A stretch of 64,000 nt of DNA, taken from Geosiphon pyriformis. Its lineage: Eukaryota > Glomeromycota > Glomeromycetes > Archaeosporales > Geosiphonaceae. The DNA lies in the NCBI GenBank assembly GCA_016748015.1, contig JAAOMT010000139.1, forward strand, positions 62,001 to 126,000. Reading direction: 5' to 3'. The notes beneath the pieces were generated by a model. That model had not been told where the DNA came from. It worked only from the letters and a program-made list of their open reading frames with translations, and did not search any database. A program made the position numbers and the translations under genes. This document shows, one piece after another, positions 45,591 to 57,809 of this stretch. Each line of letters begins with the position of its first letter. Position 1 is the first letter of the stretch.

Positions 45591-46565
45591 TGTTATTACC
45601 CAAGTAGAAAAACCAATTTAAAGTTATAAAAAAAATGTGACCAAAAACATAATGACATAAAATAACACAGAATAATACAAAAAAACACAGAATAATACAG
45701 AATAACTTAAAATAACATAATACAAAACTTGATAATATGTTATAACACAAAATAACTAATTGAAACATAAGATAATTAGTAATAATATAGAAAAATAAGA
45801 CAATAACAGAAATAGCAAAGCAATAACTAACAAGAATAAAACAATTTTGTAAAACCAAAAAAAATGTATAAAAATGAGTAGTTGTAAAAGTTAAAAAAAC
45901 AGCCAGAAAAGAATTAATTTTTCTTTTCCTTATAATTATTACATTTTATAAAAATAAAAGACTTATTTAAAAACTCAAAATCATTAATACATAGTTATCA
46001 ATTATTTTATGCTTGAATTGAATTAATTCTTGTTTTATATTTTTGTTCCAGAACAAATGTTCTTAGTATAAATGTCTTGAACCCTTAATAATCTGAACCA
46101 ATCACTCTTGATTATGACAATTGACAATATTAATTTATTTATTTTTATTTTTTTTTATTCTCTCTTATAAAGCAGCAACATAGAAAAATTGACTATCTGA
46201 AAATAGATTTTATAATAACCTGATAAAAAAAGGAAGCTTTTCCTAAGTTTGGATATTAATATTATTTTAATAGCTTATTAGAAGGGCAAAAAAACACAGC
46301 CAAATCCTAATAAATACACTTATTAGCTTGAAAAAGATAGCTTATATTCACATACAAGAAGTTACAATACCATAAAACATCTCTTTGTGCCTTATAACCA
46401 AAGAATTCCATGAGTAAATTCATATTAATCAAATAAATTTTTAAAGACTAATAATACTAATATACCAAAAAAGCCTACCAAAAAAAAATCATCAAAAGTT
46501 TTCTAAAAACCCAAATTTTGAGCACTAAACATTACTATTATACTTTACCTAGTTTACCTATAACA
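45591..46565 (+). repeat. Element E 5' LTR (975 bases)
   Basis: It begins TGTTATTACCCAAGTAG and ends TAACA, with the canonical TG..CA termini that the D copies have lost by mutation. AGAATAACAC-like units lie at 45655-45790. The primer site TAGTGTTCTTTGTAAGAT follows at 46568-46585. Confidence 0.85.
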
Positions 46566-46624
46566 TTTAGTGTTCTTTGTAAGATTATAAAATCCACAAA
46601 AACAGAGCACCCCAAAAATTTACA

Positions 46625-47642
46625 AAAGTAATGATTATTAAGACAGTAAAAAAAGATCACTTACCATATAGAAAATCCTTATTTCAATATTTTAGGAAAG
46701 ACTTAGAGATACTATCAGAAACTATTAATGCAGAAACTAATTTCTGTTATTACTTGTATAACAAAATTAACTGTTTATTAAGCCAAGCAATGAACACAAA
46801 AAAACTCGAAAAACAAATTTATTAAAAGTTATTGACATACTTAACAGAAATTACTACTTGAGTCATAGCTAAAACTCTTCATATAATTGATAAAAAAATT
46901 GAAGAATACATAACATAACAGTATTCTCAAGTAAAAGGAAAACAAATAGCAAAGTCTGATTTTATAGAATCTGAGTCTGAATTTAATAATACAATAGTTG
47001 CATAAAAACAAGTCCAATTTACAGTTAACAAGAAATCAAGATTTTTTTTTTCAACTATTCTGTTATATTATCAGACATCAAAAAGTAGAATTTTATTTAA
47101 CCAACTTATAGAAATACAAACAAAAACTCCTGGAACTCTGTATCTCTAAGGTTATAACAATCAAAATTCTTAGAAAAATACAAATTATTATTTTGAAATC
47201 TTATCTCAACAGCCAACCAACTTAGTGAAAGCATATTTTTTTGGGCACTACCACTAATACAGCTCCTAACAAAGTTAACAACCACTCCTACAAAAGAAAT
47301 AACTATCTTGTTACTTATTAGTTTTAACAAAAAAAAACAACCAACATTAGCACTTAAAGAACAATATAATACACTACCACCAAACCTTTTGTTATTAGCA
47401 AGTCAACTACCTTTTGTTCCTTAAATAATAGCTTACTGAGATATTGTTAAATTGAAGAAATTCTCTAATAAAAAAGATAATATATATACTTGAATAGTAA
47501 AAGCCAAAAAAGCAACTATTGCTAACAATTAGGATAATACCAAAATCATTTAAGTGCTGCTTTTTTTTTTGACAGGAACTACAGACTTCTGATACCAAAG
47601 TCTCAAAGAAAAACCAACTAGTTTTGCTGCTTTTAAACTTAA
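46625..47642 (+). pseudogene. Element E gag, partial
   Basis: The N-terminal domain is open at 46631-46825 (YRKSLFQYFRKDLEILSETI), homologous to D. After stops, LKKFSNKKDNIYT and FDRNYRLL-type remnants match D 16700-16900. The homology stops at ttttaaactt (about 47642). Where D has GTG GTG at the start region, E has GTA ATG. Confidence 0.75.
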
Positions 47643-50600
47643 AAACAACAGGTTATGGATCTTAAAAAGCATCAAACCATTATGCTTAATCAGATTTCTT
47701 TTCTATAAATACTTTGTATTTAGTTTTTACCATCTAAATTTTAATATGGTAAGTTGCTTTTAAGCTTTACACAAAATTTACAAATTTTTTACTGGCAATC
47801 TTAATACTATCAAAAATAAACACAGCTTTTAAGTATCATTTTTTGAACAAAAAGCCTTTACACAATATAGTATATACAATATTATCAGAAATACACAAAA
47901 AAAGCATCTGCAAAATCCAAAACAATGGTAGGCTTAAACTTAACATGATACTCTACTGAAATAAAAGTGACCTAAGCAAGTTTTTGTGAATCTTAGAGTT
48001 TATTATACACACAAAAAAGTGATTAGAATTCTTTATTTTTCCACAATAAAAACACAATATACTAGAATACTCCTTATATATAAATGCTTTTAAACAGTAA
48101 CTAGTAGGTAATAGTGTAAAGCTTTTATAAAATACAAATACAAACTAGTTGTAAACTTACTCATAAAACTCACTTTCATATGTAAATTAGGATGTAAAAT
48201 TAAAACAATTAAACTCAACCCATATTGTTAATTAAGCTTTTATTAACAACATCAAATGCAGATCTGATCTTCTAACAAACACAATAAACAATTCTAAAAA
48301 TTCCATAAATAAAATAACAAATATTTTCAGATATTACCACATCACCAATCCTAATAAATTTTTTTTTAACTAGAACAAAAAGCACTAAATTTAAACTAGT
48401 AGCTGAATTGGCTAGCTTATTAGTATATTTATTGCTCAAAATACTTAAATGTTTCTTAATTTTGTACCAAAAGATGTTAAGCTTCTTATCTCTAATAGAA
48501 TTTACAATACTTTATCTTTTTATTTAATAACAATTGTAAAAATCTGGCAAAGCCAAATTCAACTTCATAGCACAAGCATTTAAAACAATCTGATTATTTA
48601 AATACATTACAACAGAACTGTCAACAAAAACACACTTCAAAGCCAAAACAATTGCCTGCAATTCTGTTATTATAGAGAAAACCAACTCATTAATATTAAT
48701 ACTAACTTTTACATTCAAGTTAAAAAAAAATGCAGCCATGTTATATCTCATTTTATGCATATCCAAATTTCTTAAAAACCCATCTATATAGACATTAATG
48801 ACATCTAAATCCATGTTAAAAATACACTGTATTATTTCAGAAATATTACCAGAATTGCAAATGTTCAAAAATTCAGAATTAGCATCAAATAACTTAACAG
48901 AAAAAAGAGATACAAACCTGATCAAGAAATTACATATCAATTTAAACCAACTAGGAACCAGATTTCTTAGATTGAGTTTTTTCTAATAGTAAAATGTTTT
49001 TTAATCAAAAACCAATTCTTTTTTATTATACAATTGATTAATAAATGCAACTTTAAACTTCATAAGTAAACATAAAACCTTAAATTTTCCAAAACATTAA
49101 ACATTAAAATGTTGCCTAAAAAATGCAATGCAGATAGAAAATTATTATTAAATAATATATTATAATCCAAAAAAATCTTTATTACACTAATTAAAAAATT
49201 GTTAACCAGACTGATTCTTGGTTTTACAAGGTAATATAAAGGGTAAATAAAAGACCAACTCAGAATCTGCAAATCTAAAGATCTATAATCAAACAGACAA
49301 CCAAAAATTCTACTAATATTTGAGAAATTCAACACAAAAGCTGTTTTATTCTTAAACTGTAATTGTTTAAATGACTTCAAATCATATAATAACAGATAAT
49401 AAAAAATCTTGTTAAGAAAGTTCTTTGGCAAGCCAGCTTTTATTTTTAAATCTTTTTTATTAGCATATCTCACTTAATACATATATTTTTAAAGATAAAA
49501 CTAAACTAAATTCTATAACTAACTATAAACTGCAATATAGCTAAGACCAAATAAAAAAACTGCTTGTTTGAGACAGCTTTTTTTAAAACCAAATTAACAA
49601 AAAACCTGATATCTAAATAAGTCTTTGCTAAACTGAATTTGAATAAGCCTTTAAAAGACAAAAAATACCAAAATATCTATAAAACTTTCTTTTATATGCA
49701 ACTAAAATAACAAATCACTAATTGATAATAAAATATTCTTAATTTTTTGATTGATAGAGATGATTATTATCTTATTATTATTGAATAAAATATCATTGAT
49801 TTTAAAAAAACTATTTACAATATCTAAAATATATTAAGTAATTACCTGACTACTTCTAATCTAAATTATGTTATTAACAAAAACACCAGTTATTAAAAAT
49901 AAAGTTAATTTACCCTAACTCTTCAATCTGTTAGTCTTAACAACAAACTTAATATCAATACAGTAGTTATATAAACTCTTTTGTCATTTGACTTTACATA
50001 AGAAAGAATCATAAAAATTTTTTCAGAGCAAAGAAAAAAAAACTTCACCTTGGTCCAGACTATTGTACATATAGTACCCATTTGTTAAATTATAATTAAT
50101 CATAATTTGATTGACCTTATTATCATAAATTCTCTAAAAAAATCGAATAAACAGCTTGCATATTTTAATCTTAACCAAACTATTTCTCAGATAATACCAA
50201 ATTACAAAGTCATAAGCCTTTTACATATCTTGTAAGACTAACTAAAGCTTATGATTCTTTTCTAAAACATTCTCAACCACTGAACCAATGGCAAAAATAG
50301 AAAACTGAATAGCAATATCTTTTAATACAGAAAAATTGTCATTATAAAGAACATTAAATTTATTATAAACCAAAAAGATTCTATTAGAAAGCAATTTGGA
50401 AAAAAATTTTTAAGTAGTCTTAATTAATATAATCAGTTTAGTATTAGTCAGAACACTTTTTTACTTATATAATTTAGAAATTATTGACACTTAAGTTTTT
50501 TTTTAAGGTTAAAATACAAATTTACATACTAAACAAAGATTTAAAAAATCCAAAAACATAATAAGTACTAAACTATTATAATGTTTCCATAATTTATTTA

Positions 50601-51137
50601 TAATATCAGACAAATCAACAATCTTTCTATTAGATAGGTCTTTGATCATACACACTAAGTTATTATAACTGATAATATTTATAATATTAGAAAATATAGC
50701 ATTGTCAATATGAACCAAAGACAGATATTAATAATATCACAGATTAGGAATATTATTCAACACTTCTCTTTTTTTTGTCCAATCCTCCATAATAGCATCA
50801 ACTTTAGATTTAATCTTGACAAAATTCAGAATTAAATCATTATTAGCAATTAAATAATCCAATATTACTTTATAGAAAAGATGCTTCAACACACTTTTGA
50901 TTATATAGTTCTTGTTAACAGCAAAGCTCTTTATTTTTTTGTTGATAGCAAATTTAATATTAACCTCCTTAATTCTTAAAAACTTAGCAAGTTTATAGAC
51001 ATAATATGATTTTCTTATATCATAAAAAACAAATCTTACACAATTAAAATCAGCACCCAAATCCAATAGAACCTGAATAATCAAAGCCTTATTATTGTTC
51101 AAAAATGTTCAGCAACTTATCAAGTAATTAAATTTGC
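47643..51137 (-). pseudogene. LINE 2 ORF2, part 2 (RT, RNase H, C-terminal)
   Basis: The RT begins with the stretch 50737-51102 (LGADFNCVRFVFYDIRKSYY, VLKHLFYKVILDYLIANN). The active site reads FVNN at 49870-49881 in place of FVDD, so it is dead. The fingers/thumb and connection regions lie around 49060-49473. RNase H is at 48524-48940 (VINVYIDGFLRNLDMHK, SIITELQAIVLALKCVFVD). A C-terminal Cys region and VKTKYKVFIEKKSD end near 47690. Stops are frequent. Confidence 0.8.
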
Positions 51138-52093
51138 TGTTACCAGACAAAATTAGAGATATTATTTAGCATGAAATTATCTTATAATTCTTATCATTAA
51201 TTAGCATATATTATTGTTTCAAATTATCACTTATTACATTAGCAAAAATGTCCGAAATTATCATTTAATTAATAACCTAATTGCAATGATTAATCATGCA
51301 ATACCCCGAACTATATAACATTCAAAAGTTCACCGAAATTTGTAGAAATTTGCCAAAATAATTGATAGTCACCGAAATATCTAATAGTTTGCAGAAATAA
51401 CTTGTAGTTCGCCGAAATATATCTTTAGTTCAGCGAAATTGTAGAAAATAGCAAAGTTCAAGTTCATAGAATAGTGTTATGACAAGTTGTATAAAAGAAG
51501 AGCTTCTCTCTTCCAGAAAATGTATCTTACTTTAGATTTATCACTTAGAACTACTCCTACACACACAAAAAAAAATAAATATAAAATAATTCGAAAAACC
51601 AAAAACTTTTTAATTATTGCACTTGGAAAATTTTCAAAACTCAACTAACGTTTTGAAATTGATTAGCTACCAATTTCAATAAACTGTTAGTGACTTCAGG
51701 CCTGAATTGAAAACGTCTCTCTTAACAGAATTCTATTTCTTTTACATTTTTTTTATTTTCTTTTTATTTTCTTACTATAATTATTAAGGTAGCCTACAGA
51801 TAAGATTCCTGTAGAAGAGTTGACTTTCACAGCAAAGTAACTACACATTTTTTTTAGTGAGCTTCCAAATGAGCATTTCCTGAGAAAGAGTTGACATTTA
51901 CTACAATGTAACTACATAAAGCAACTGGCATGGAATTGGCTATTCTACTTATAAGCCCAGCAGTTCAAATTATAGAAGATAATTTGAAGATAAATTCAGT
52001 TACTGGAGGTTCAACCACATTCAGAAAACATGAATTCACAGCAAACAAGCATCGACAATATTTAAGAAAAGAGACCAAAAACCTCCAGTAACA
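51138..52093 (+). repeat. Element C 5' LTR (956 bases)
   Basis: TGTTACCAG start, TAACA end, homologous to the A and B LTRs. TATAAAAG lies at 51490-51497. Confidence 0.93.
51329..51440 (+). promoter_or_regulatory. Phased motif array in U3 of element C
   Basis: Cores RCCGAAAT, GTAGAAAT or GCAGAAAT start at 51332, 51342, 51352, 51371, 51391, 51411 and 51432, spaced 10, 10, 19, 20, 20 and 21 bases. TTCGCCGAAAT at about 51409-51418 is the cleanest unit. Confidence 0.65.
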
Positions 52094-52095
52094 TT

Positions 52096-52113
52096 TGGTG
52101 TTCTCCCACAGTA
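52096..52113 (+). promoter_or_regulatory. Element C primer binding site
   Basis: TGGTGTTCTCCCACAGTA, two bases after the LTR. It matches the A site apart from two changes. Confidence 0.75.
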
Positions 52114-52129
52114 ACAACACAGCAAAAAC

Positions 52130-53965
52130 AACTTCAAAGTGGTGACCACACCAGACGCAACAACTCTAGAGTATTACCAGTCAATTTACACTTACTGCAA
52201 GTAAAGATTCAACATTTCAGACAGAATTGAAGTTGTCAAGAAATCAGTATACCAATATATTGAAAACCGCATCAACAATTATCTTTTTGGAAATTACAAT
52301 ATCTCAGAAGTTAGAAGCAACCTTTACAATAATTTAGCACACTATTCACAATTGGGAACTGAAGACCTTAACAGTAAAACACTTGCCACTTACTTTTACG
52401 AACTTAATTTTAACATTATCAAATACTGTGAAGAAATATATCCAGTGCAGTTTCAATACATTATTGATTTTGAATCAGAAACAGAAACAAGCAACAAAGG
52501 CAAAAACAAATTGAAGCAATACTTAAGAACCACCCCAAATACTCCAACACTACTGAAAACAACTGCCAAATATTTACAAACACCTGAACAAGGAACCAGT
52601 TCAAAATTTCCACTTACTAACACACTTTTTCCAGCTTTACTTGCACAAGCACAAACACCTAATTCACCCTTGAATTGATTTGCAAGACCAGAAGATTTTA
52701 TATCACTCAGAAGTCTCACCAAACAACAAGAACCCCTGCAAATTAATTCCAATCTTCTTGATTTTCTAGCTGAAAATCAAAGTGAACACTCTGAGACAGC
52801 AGCAAACAAAGAAAACGACTCTGAAATAACTAAAAAAGAATCAATAAACAGTGAAAACAAAGAAGACAAAATGACAACATACATTGCAAAAATTCCTGAA
52901 TTCAATGGAGAAGATATTGAGACCAGTTCCCAAGAATGGCTTGACCAAGTTACTAAAGCTGGAAATGCAAATGGATGGAATGCTGCCAGAATGTTAAGAA
53001 CAATTCTCTACTTTCTCAAAAGAACAGCAGGAGAATGGTTTGAAAACTTGGCTGCCCCATTCAATGATTGGAACACTTTCAAAGCAGTCTTTCTTGAACA
53101 GTTCACCGACAATAATACCTCTATCACCCTTCGCAATCATTTTCGAAATATCAAACAAGAACCCTCTGAATCTGTTATAACTTATATTAGGAAATTCAAC
53201 AAACTTCTCAGATGAATTCGTCAACTCGAAACAAATAATTATTATTTCGATGCTCAAATCTTGGATCAATTTATTGCTGGTTTAAAAGATAAACTAATTA
53301 AAAAGGTTTGCCTACATGTGCCAGAAGATTTAAACTCTGCCATACAGCATGCAAAAAGATATGAAATGGCCATGGAAGAGGCCAATCGCACAAAACTTGT
53401 AAATTTGACAATTAGAGAAACCAGCTTAGCAGCTGAGAAAAAAATTGACCAATTCACAAAGAAAGTTGAAAACTATTTCACCAATTAACAACAACAGCAA
53501 CCTCAAAGATATCAACCACCCCAAAGATGAAATCAAAATAATTTTGCACCACTTTCCAATAACCAGTCTCAGAATTGCCATTACTGTGAAATCTCTGGCC
53601 ACTGGAAAAGAGATTGCAGAAAGCTACAATGAGACCAACAAAATAGGAGTAATCAATGTTATCCTTCACCACAGCAATCTTATTATCAACCACCACCACC
53701 AGCTTACTATCTACCAAGACTCCAATACCAAAATAACTATTATCAGCCTGCCCCACAGCCAATCTAACAGCAATACCAACAACTACTTACACAACATTAT
53801 CAAGTACCTGCTTGAAAACTGATTACACAAAATCAATTCACACCACAAAACTGATACCAAGTAAACAACAATAGAATCAGTTCAAACAACCAATTGGTTC
53901 CCCAAAATTCCACTCAACCAAGATCCAACCACTACTACATTCAACCCAGTTATTTAACAATGCCA
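52130..53965 (+). pseudogene. Element C gag
   Basis: The N-terminal domain has LEYYQSIY and LNFNIIKYCEEIYPV. The capsid domain at 52871-53488 is nearly open (one TGA): YIAKIPEFNGEDIETSSQEW, GEWFENL, FKAVFLEQFTDNN and QFIAGLKDKLIKKVC. A Gln-rich stretch and an intact CCHC knuckle at 53576-53617 (CHYCEISGHWKRDC) follow, then a Tyr/Gln/Pro-rich tail. The frame begins without ATG at GTGGTGACC. Confidence 0.88.
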
Positions 53966-54099
53966 GAAGAACAAGATTTTTACCATACTGCACCCTTGGA
54001 AGGTAAAGCTGCAGCACAATAACAAAACTCTTCCTATACTCTTACTACAATCCCACCAGCCAGAATTGCTAAAAACGCTAACCTTTTAGATATATTCCC

Positions 54100-54560
54100 T
54101 TTTGAGTTCAAAGCAAATGAGTCACCATTCCTGCTTAGCAATGCAGCCGCCAATGAACAAAAAGCAATCATGGCTATGTATACTAAAGCAGAAGTCGAAA
54201 GAAAGACAATTTGCTTGATCCTAAACAGTGGATCCGCCAGAAGCATTATCACAAACCAGTTAATACAACAGTTGAAGAAAAATGTTGACCGACCAGCTCA
54301 AACAGTAATTGTCACTGCCAATAGCATGAAAAAGACCCCAGTAGGAGAAATTGACAATTTTCCATTTACTCTTAATGGAATCACCATTCCAGTCAAAGTT
54401 TTTGTAATGGATGCATCCCAGTACTAAGCTCTCATCAGAAATGATTGGCTTCAAAAAGCCAATGCTAATTTGAATTGGGAAACACAAAAGTTAACAATCT
54501 CCTACCAAGGACAATATGCCTGGGTACCTGCCACTTGTGGTACATTCAACAAATGCTCTG
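54100..54560 (+). pseudogene. Element C aspartic protease
   Basis: LILNSGSARSIITNQLIQQL has NSG at 54224-54232 in place of DSG. It is otherwise well kept (KKTPVGEIDNFPFTLNGITI) and open 54170-54427. The TAA after QY is shared with B. Confidence 0.86.
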
Positions 54561-55370
54561 AAAAAGCCCCAGCTTTTGAATTTAAACTGGAAGAGGAAAA
54601 ACCCCTCATTGAAACATTCATGGCTTTTGGATCAATGTCTAACTGGGCCAATGAAACAGAACAAAAACATTTTACCCCACACTCTGAACCCGAAACCTCT
54701 GGATGGAATATCTCTTACTCAAAACCCGAACCAAGGAAACAACACCCCTATATTCCCCTTAAATGTAAGGACTATCACAAGAAACTATCATCAATGGGAG
54801 CCTGTATTTCACCTGAAGAAAAATATGAAAATCATACTTGTTATTACTGCAAGGCTTGCCACAGAGAACGATGGGACCATCTAATAAAAAAGAACAGAAA
54901 ATAGGACAATACTCCTTGTTTGACTTGTGGAGATATGCTACCAGAAAAATGCAATTGGATTGATGTAGCCATGAGAGGAGGAGTCTGTGATCAGACCTGC
55001 CAATATGCTTTATCAATTTCAGAAAAAGTAAAAAGAGGAACACCCTTTAATGTGGCATACAACAGTGCTCTTAACAAACTTTATTACTACCCCCATGATG
55101 CTGAGATGATTTTTGACCTAGTAATAGCATTAATTAATGGAGCTACCAAAGAAGATGTTTATCAAATAAAGGAAGCAGAATACATTGAATACATCATGGA
55201 ATTAGCTGGATTCAATTACAAAGATGAAGTAGAAGTCTACCACCAAATTGCAAGTTACACCTACCCAACTCAAGAAGCTCAAATTTAATGATTAGAGCAA
55301 ATGAACATTAAACTATGTAAAGAATGCATTATGCCTTGCGATAAACAGTAGTGTCCTGAATGCTACGCTC
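54560..55370 (+). pseudogene. Element C cysteine-rich domain
   Basis: The clearest copy: LKCKDYHKKLSSMGACISPE, HTCYYCKACHRERWDHL, PCLTCGDMLPEKCNW and VCDQTCQYAL. A helical part runs over 55050-55250 (PHDAEMIFDLVIALINGATK, KEAEYIEYIMELAGFNYKDE), then LCKECIMPC, a stop, and CPECYAL. Only three or four stops interrupt it. I do not recognise the fold. A zinc-binding module that might assist nucleic acid binding or processing is possible but unproven. Confidence 0.72.
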
Positions 55371-55381
55371 TTAGTATCCTC

Positions 55382-56347
55382 TTGCCCAGCAAAAATGATG
55401 AGAACAAAATTGAATTTGGAGAATCTAAAGCAATGGAAGAAATTGAAACAACACCTATCTACCTTATCAAAAATCAGTCTGCCTTACAACTTAAATACTT
55501 TAACAACAATGGACAAGAAATAAAACCCAAAAAAGCACACGAAATTGATGCTAGATATGACCTAAGATATCCAGACAAGGTTACTTTTGTTCTCAAACCC
55601 AAATCTCTTACAAAAATCAACCTCAAAATTGCACTTGAAATCCCACCAGAAGCAATGGTTCAAATCATCTCCTGGTTCTCTCTGGCAAGCAAAGGAATTA
55701 ATATCAGAAGAGGAATAATTGATGCTGGATATACTGGAGACATTACAGTAATGCTTTAAAATAAAACTAACAAACCATTCAAGATTGAACATGCTGAAAA
55801 AATTGCCCAAGCTATTTACTTACTCTTAATCAACATTTTGGGTTTGCAAGTAGTTAATCAAAGAGAACAATTAGGAAAAAGTGATAGAGAAATCCAAGGT
55901 TTTGGTTCAACTGGATGATTCACAGTTCCAGTTAATATAACTCTTAACACACAGAACAAATCCCACCAGATTTTCAGACTTTCACAACTAATTACCATCT
56001 CACCTTTTGGAAAACATCCGGAAATCTATACCTGTCCAAAGCCAACAACCAAACAACAAATTTTTGAGTCTAATGAACAAGTCTGCTTGGAACATAATAT
56101 TTTGATCCCAAATATTTATATTCCAGAAGGAACAAAGAAAGTCCAAGTTACTTTTTACAACTCCAATAATTACCCCATAATTTTATTAAATAATTTAGAA
56201 ATTGGAGTTATTCACAGTAATATATTTCAACAAGAATTACCACAAACAGTCCCTGATTTCTCTGAAATTATTAGACATTTACTACCAAAAATCAACCCAA
56301 ACCCCAGCTCCGAAAACTACCATGTTGTCATGGAAAAACTATCTTGA
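55382..56347 (+). pseudogene. Element C dUTPase and trailing domain
   Basis: Motif 1 DARYDLRY, motif 2 damaged (ISWFSLASKGIN), motif 3 GIIDAGYTGDI intact, motif 4 EKIAQAIYLLL, motif 5 IQGFGSTG. A TAA after DITVML and a TGA after FGSTG break the frame. The trailing domain (56087-56347) is open and ends at the same TGA as in B (EKLS*IN). Confidence 0.88.
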
Positions 56348-57757
56348 ATCAACATGGAACAACTTGAACCACAACAACAGACCCAGCTCAAAGAGCTAAT
56401 TGTAGAATTTGCCGATATCTTCACTGAAAACAACAATGACTTAAGAAGAACCAATTTGGTCCAACACCAAATTTATACAGGAAATGCCAAACCAAGAAGA
56501 CAACAAGCATATCGAGTTGCTCCAGAAAGCCACCAATTCATCCGAGAAGAAGTACAACAAATGCTTAACAATAGGCTCATTCAACCCTCTATGAGTCCTT
56601 GGGCTTCACCTGTAGTGCTAGTTAAAAAGAAAAATGGAAAGATCCGATTTTGTGTTGACTATCAACAATTCAACAGTATTACAATTAGAGATGCCTATCC
56701 CCTTCCTCAGATTAATGACATGTTAGATGCTCTTGGAAAATCCAAATACTTTTCAACACTAGATTTAGAAAGCGGTTACTGGCAAGTTGCTATGGATCCC
56801 AAAGATTACCCCAAAACAGCATTCACTACCCAAGGCAGAAATTATGAGTTCAATGTAATGCCTTTCGGATTATGCAATGCACCAGCAATGTTTCAGAGAT
56901 TAATGGATGTTGTGTACCAAAAACTTCTTTAAAAGTCAGTAGTCGTTTATCTTGACAATACTGATGTTTATTTTCCATCATTCGAATTATACTTAAAACA
57001 CCTGTGAGAAGTTTTTCAACGATTATGAAAAGCAGAACTAAAACTCAATATCGAAAAATGCTACTTTGGAAAAACAAGCCTGGCCTTCCTTGGTTATATC
57101 ATTAGTAAAGATGGAATCAAACCAGACCCTGAAAAAATTAGTGTTGTCAAAAACTTCAAAACTTCTTAAAACACTACAGAACTAAGAGGATTCATAGAAT
57201 TAGCATCCTACTATCAAAAGTTTATTAAAGAATTTTCGGAAATTGCAAAACCCTTCAACCAGCTCACCACCAAAAACGTTGAATACAAATGGACTACCGA
57301 ACACCAAAAAGCTTTTGAAATTCTCAAGGAAAAACTAACAACAGCTCCAATTCTTACCTATCTGGATTTCAGCAACTAATTTCAACTAACTACAGATGCT
57401 TTGTATACTGCCTTTGGTGCCATCTTATCACAACTAGATGACAATGGAAATGAGCGAGTAATTGCTTATGCTAGCAGAACATTAAAACCAGTTGAGAAAA
57501 ACTATTCTGCCACAGAACTAGAAACAGCAGCCATAATTTGGGCCCTATACCATTTCAACTTTTATCTTAGGCCTAAAGAATTCGATATTATCACTGATAA
57601 TATTGGACTCAAATGGCTTCAGAACAAAAATACTCAGCTGAATACAAAACAAACCTGATGGACAGGATTTCTAGCAAACTATCGATACATAGTACATCAC
57701 AAACCAGGAAAACTCCACACCAATGTTGACTGTTTCTCCAGAATGAGACAAGATTAG
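56348..57757 (+). pseudogene. Element C reverse transcriptase and RNase H
   Basis: The RT is open at 56354-56932 with QQMLNNRLIQPSMSPWASPV, VLVKKKNGKIRFCVDYQQ, LDLESGYWQVAMDP and FNVMPFGLCNAPAMFQRLMD. The active site reads YLDN at 56948-56959. RNase H is open at 57401-57658 (AFGAILSQL, SATELETAAIIWAL, DIITDNIGLKWLQ). A stop follows KLL just before the active site. Confidence 0.9.
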
Positions 57758-57809
57758 AAAAACACAAAAACCAACACTCAACTTAACCAACCAAAAGAGC
57801 CAACAACCA

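Larger units (their letters stand above)
45591..47642 (+). mobile_element. Element E: truncated family II LTR retrotransposon
   Basis: 5' LTR, primer site and gag of a family II copy, ending abruptly within the gag capsid region at about 47642. There it meets minus-strand LINE 2 sequence. No pol or 3' LTR is in the window. It lies in LINE 4 ORF1. Confidence 0.82.
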
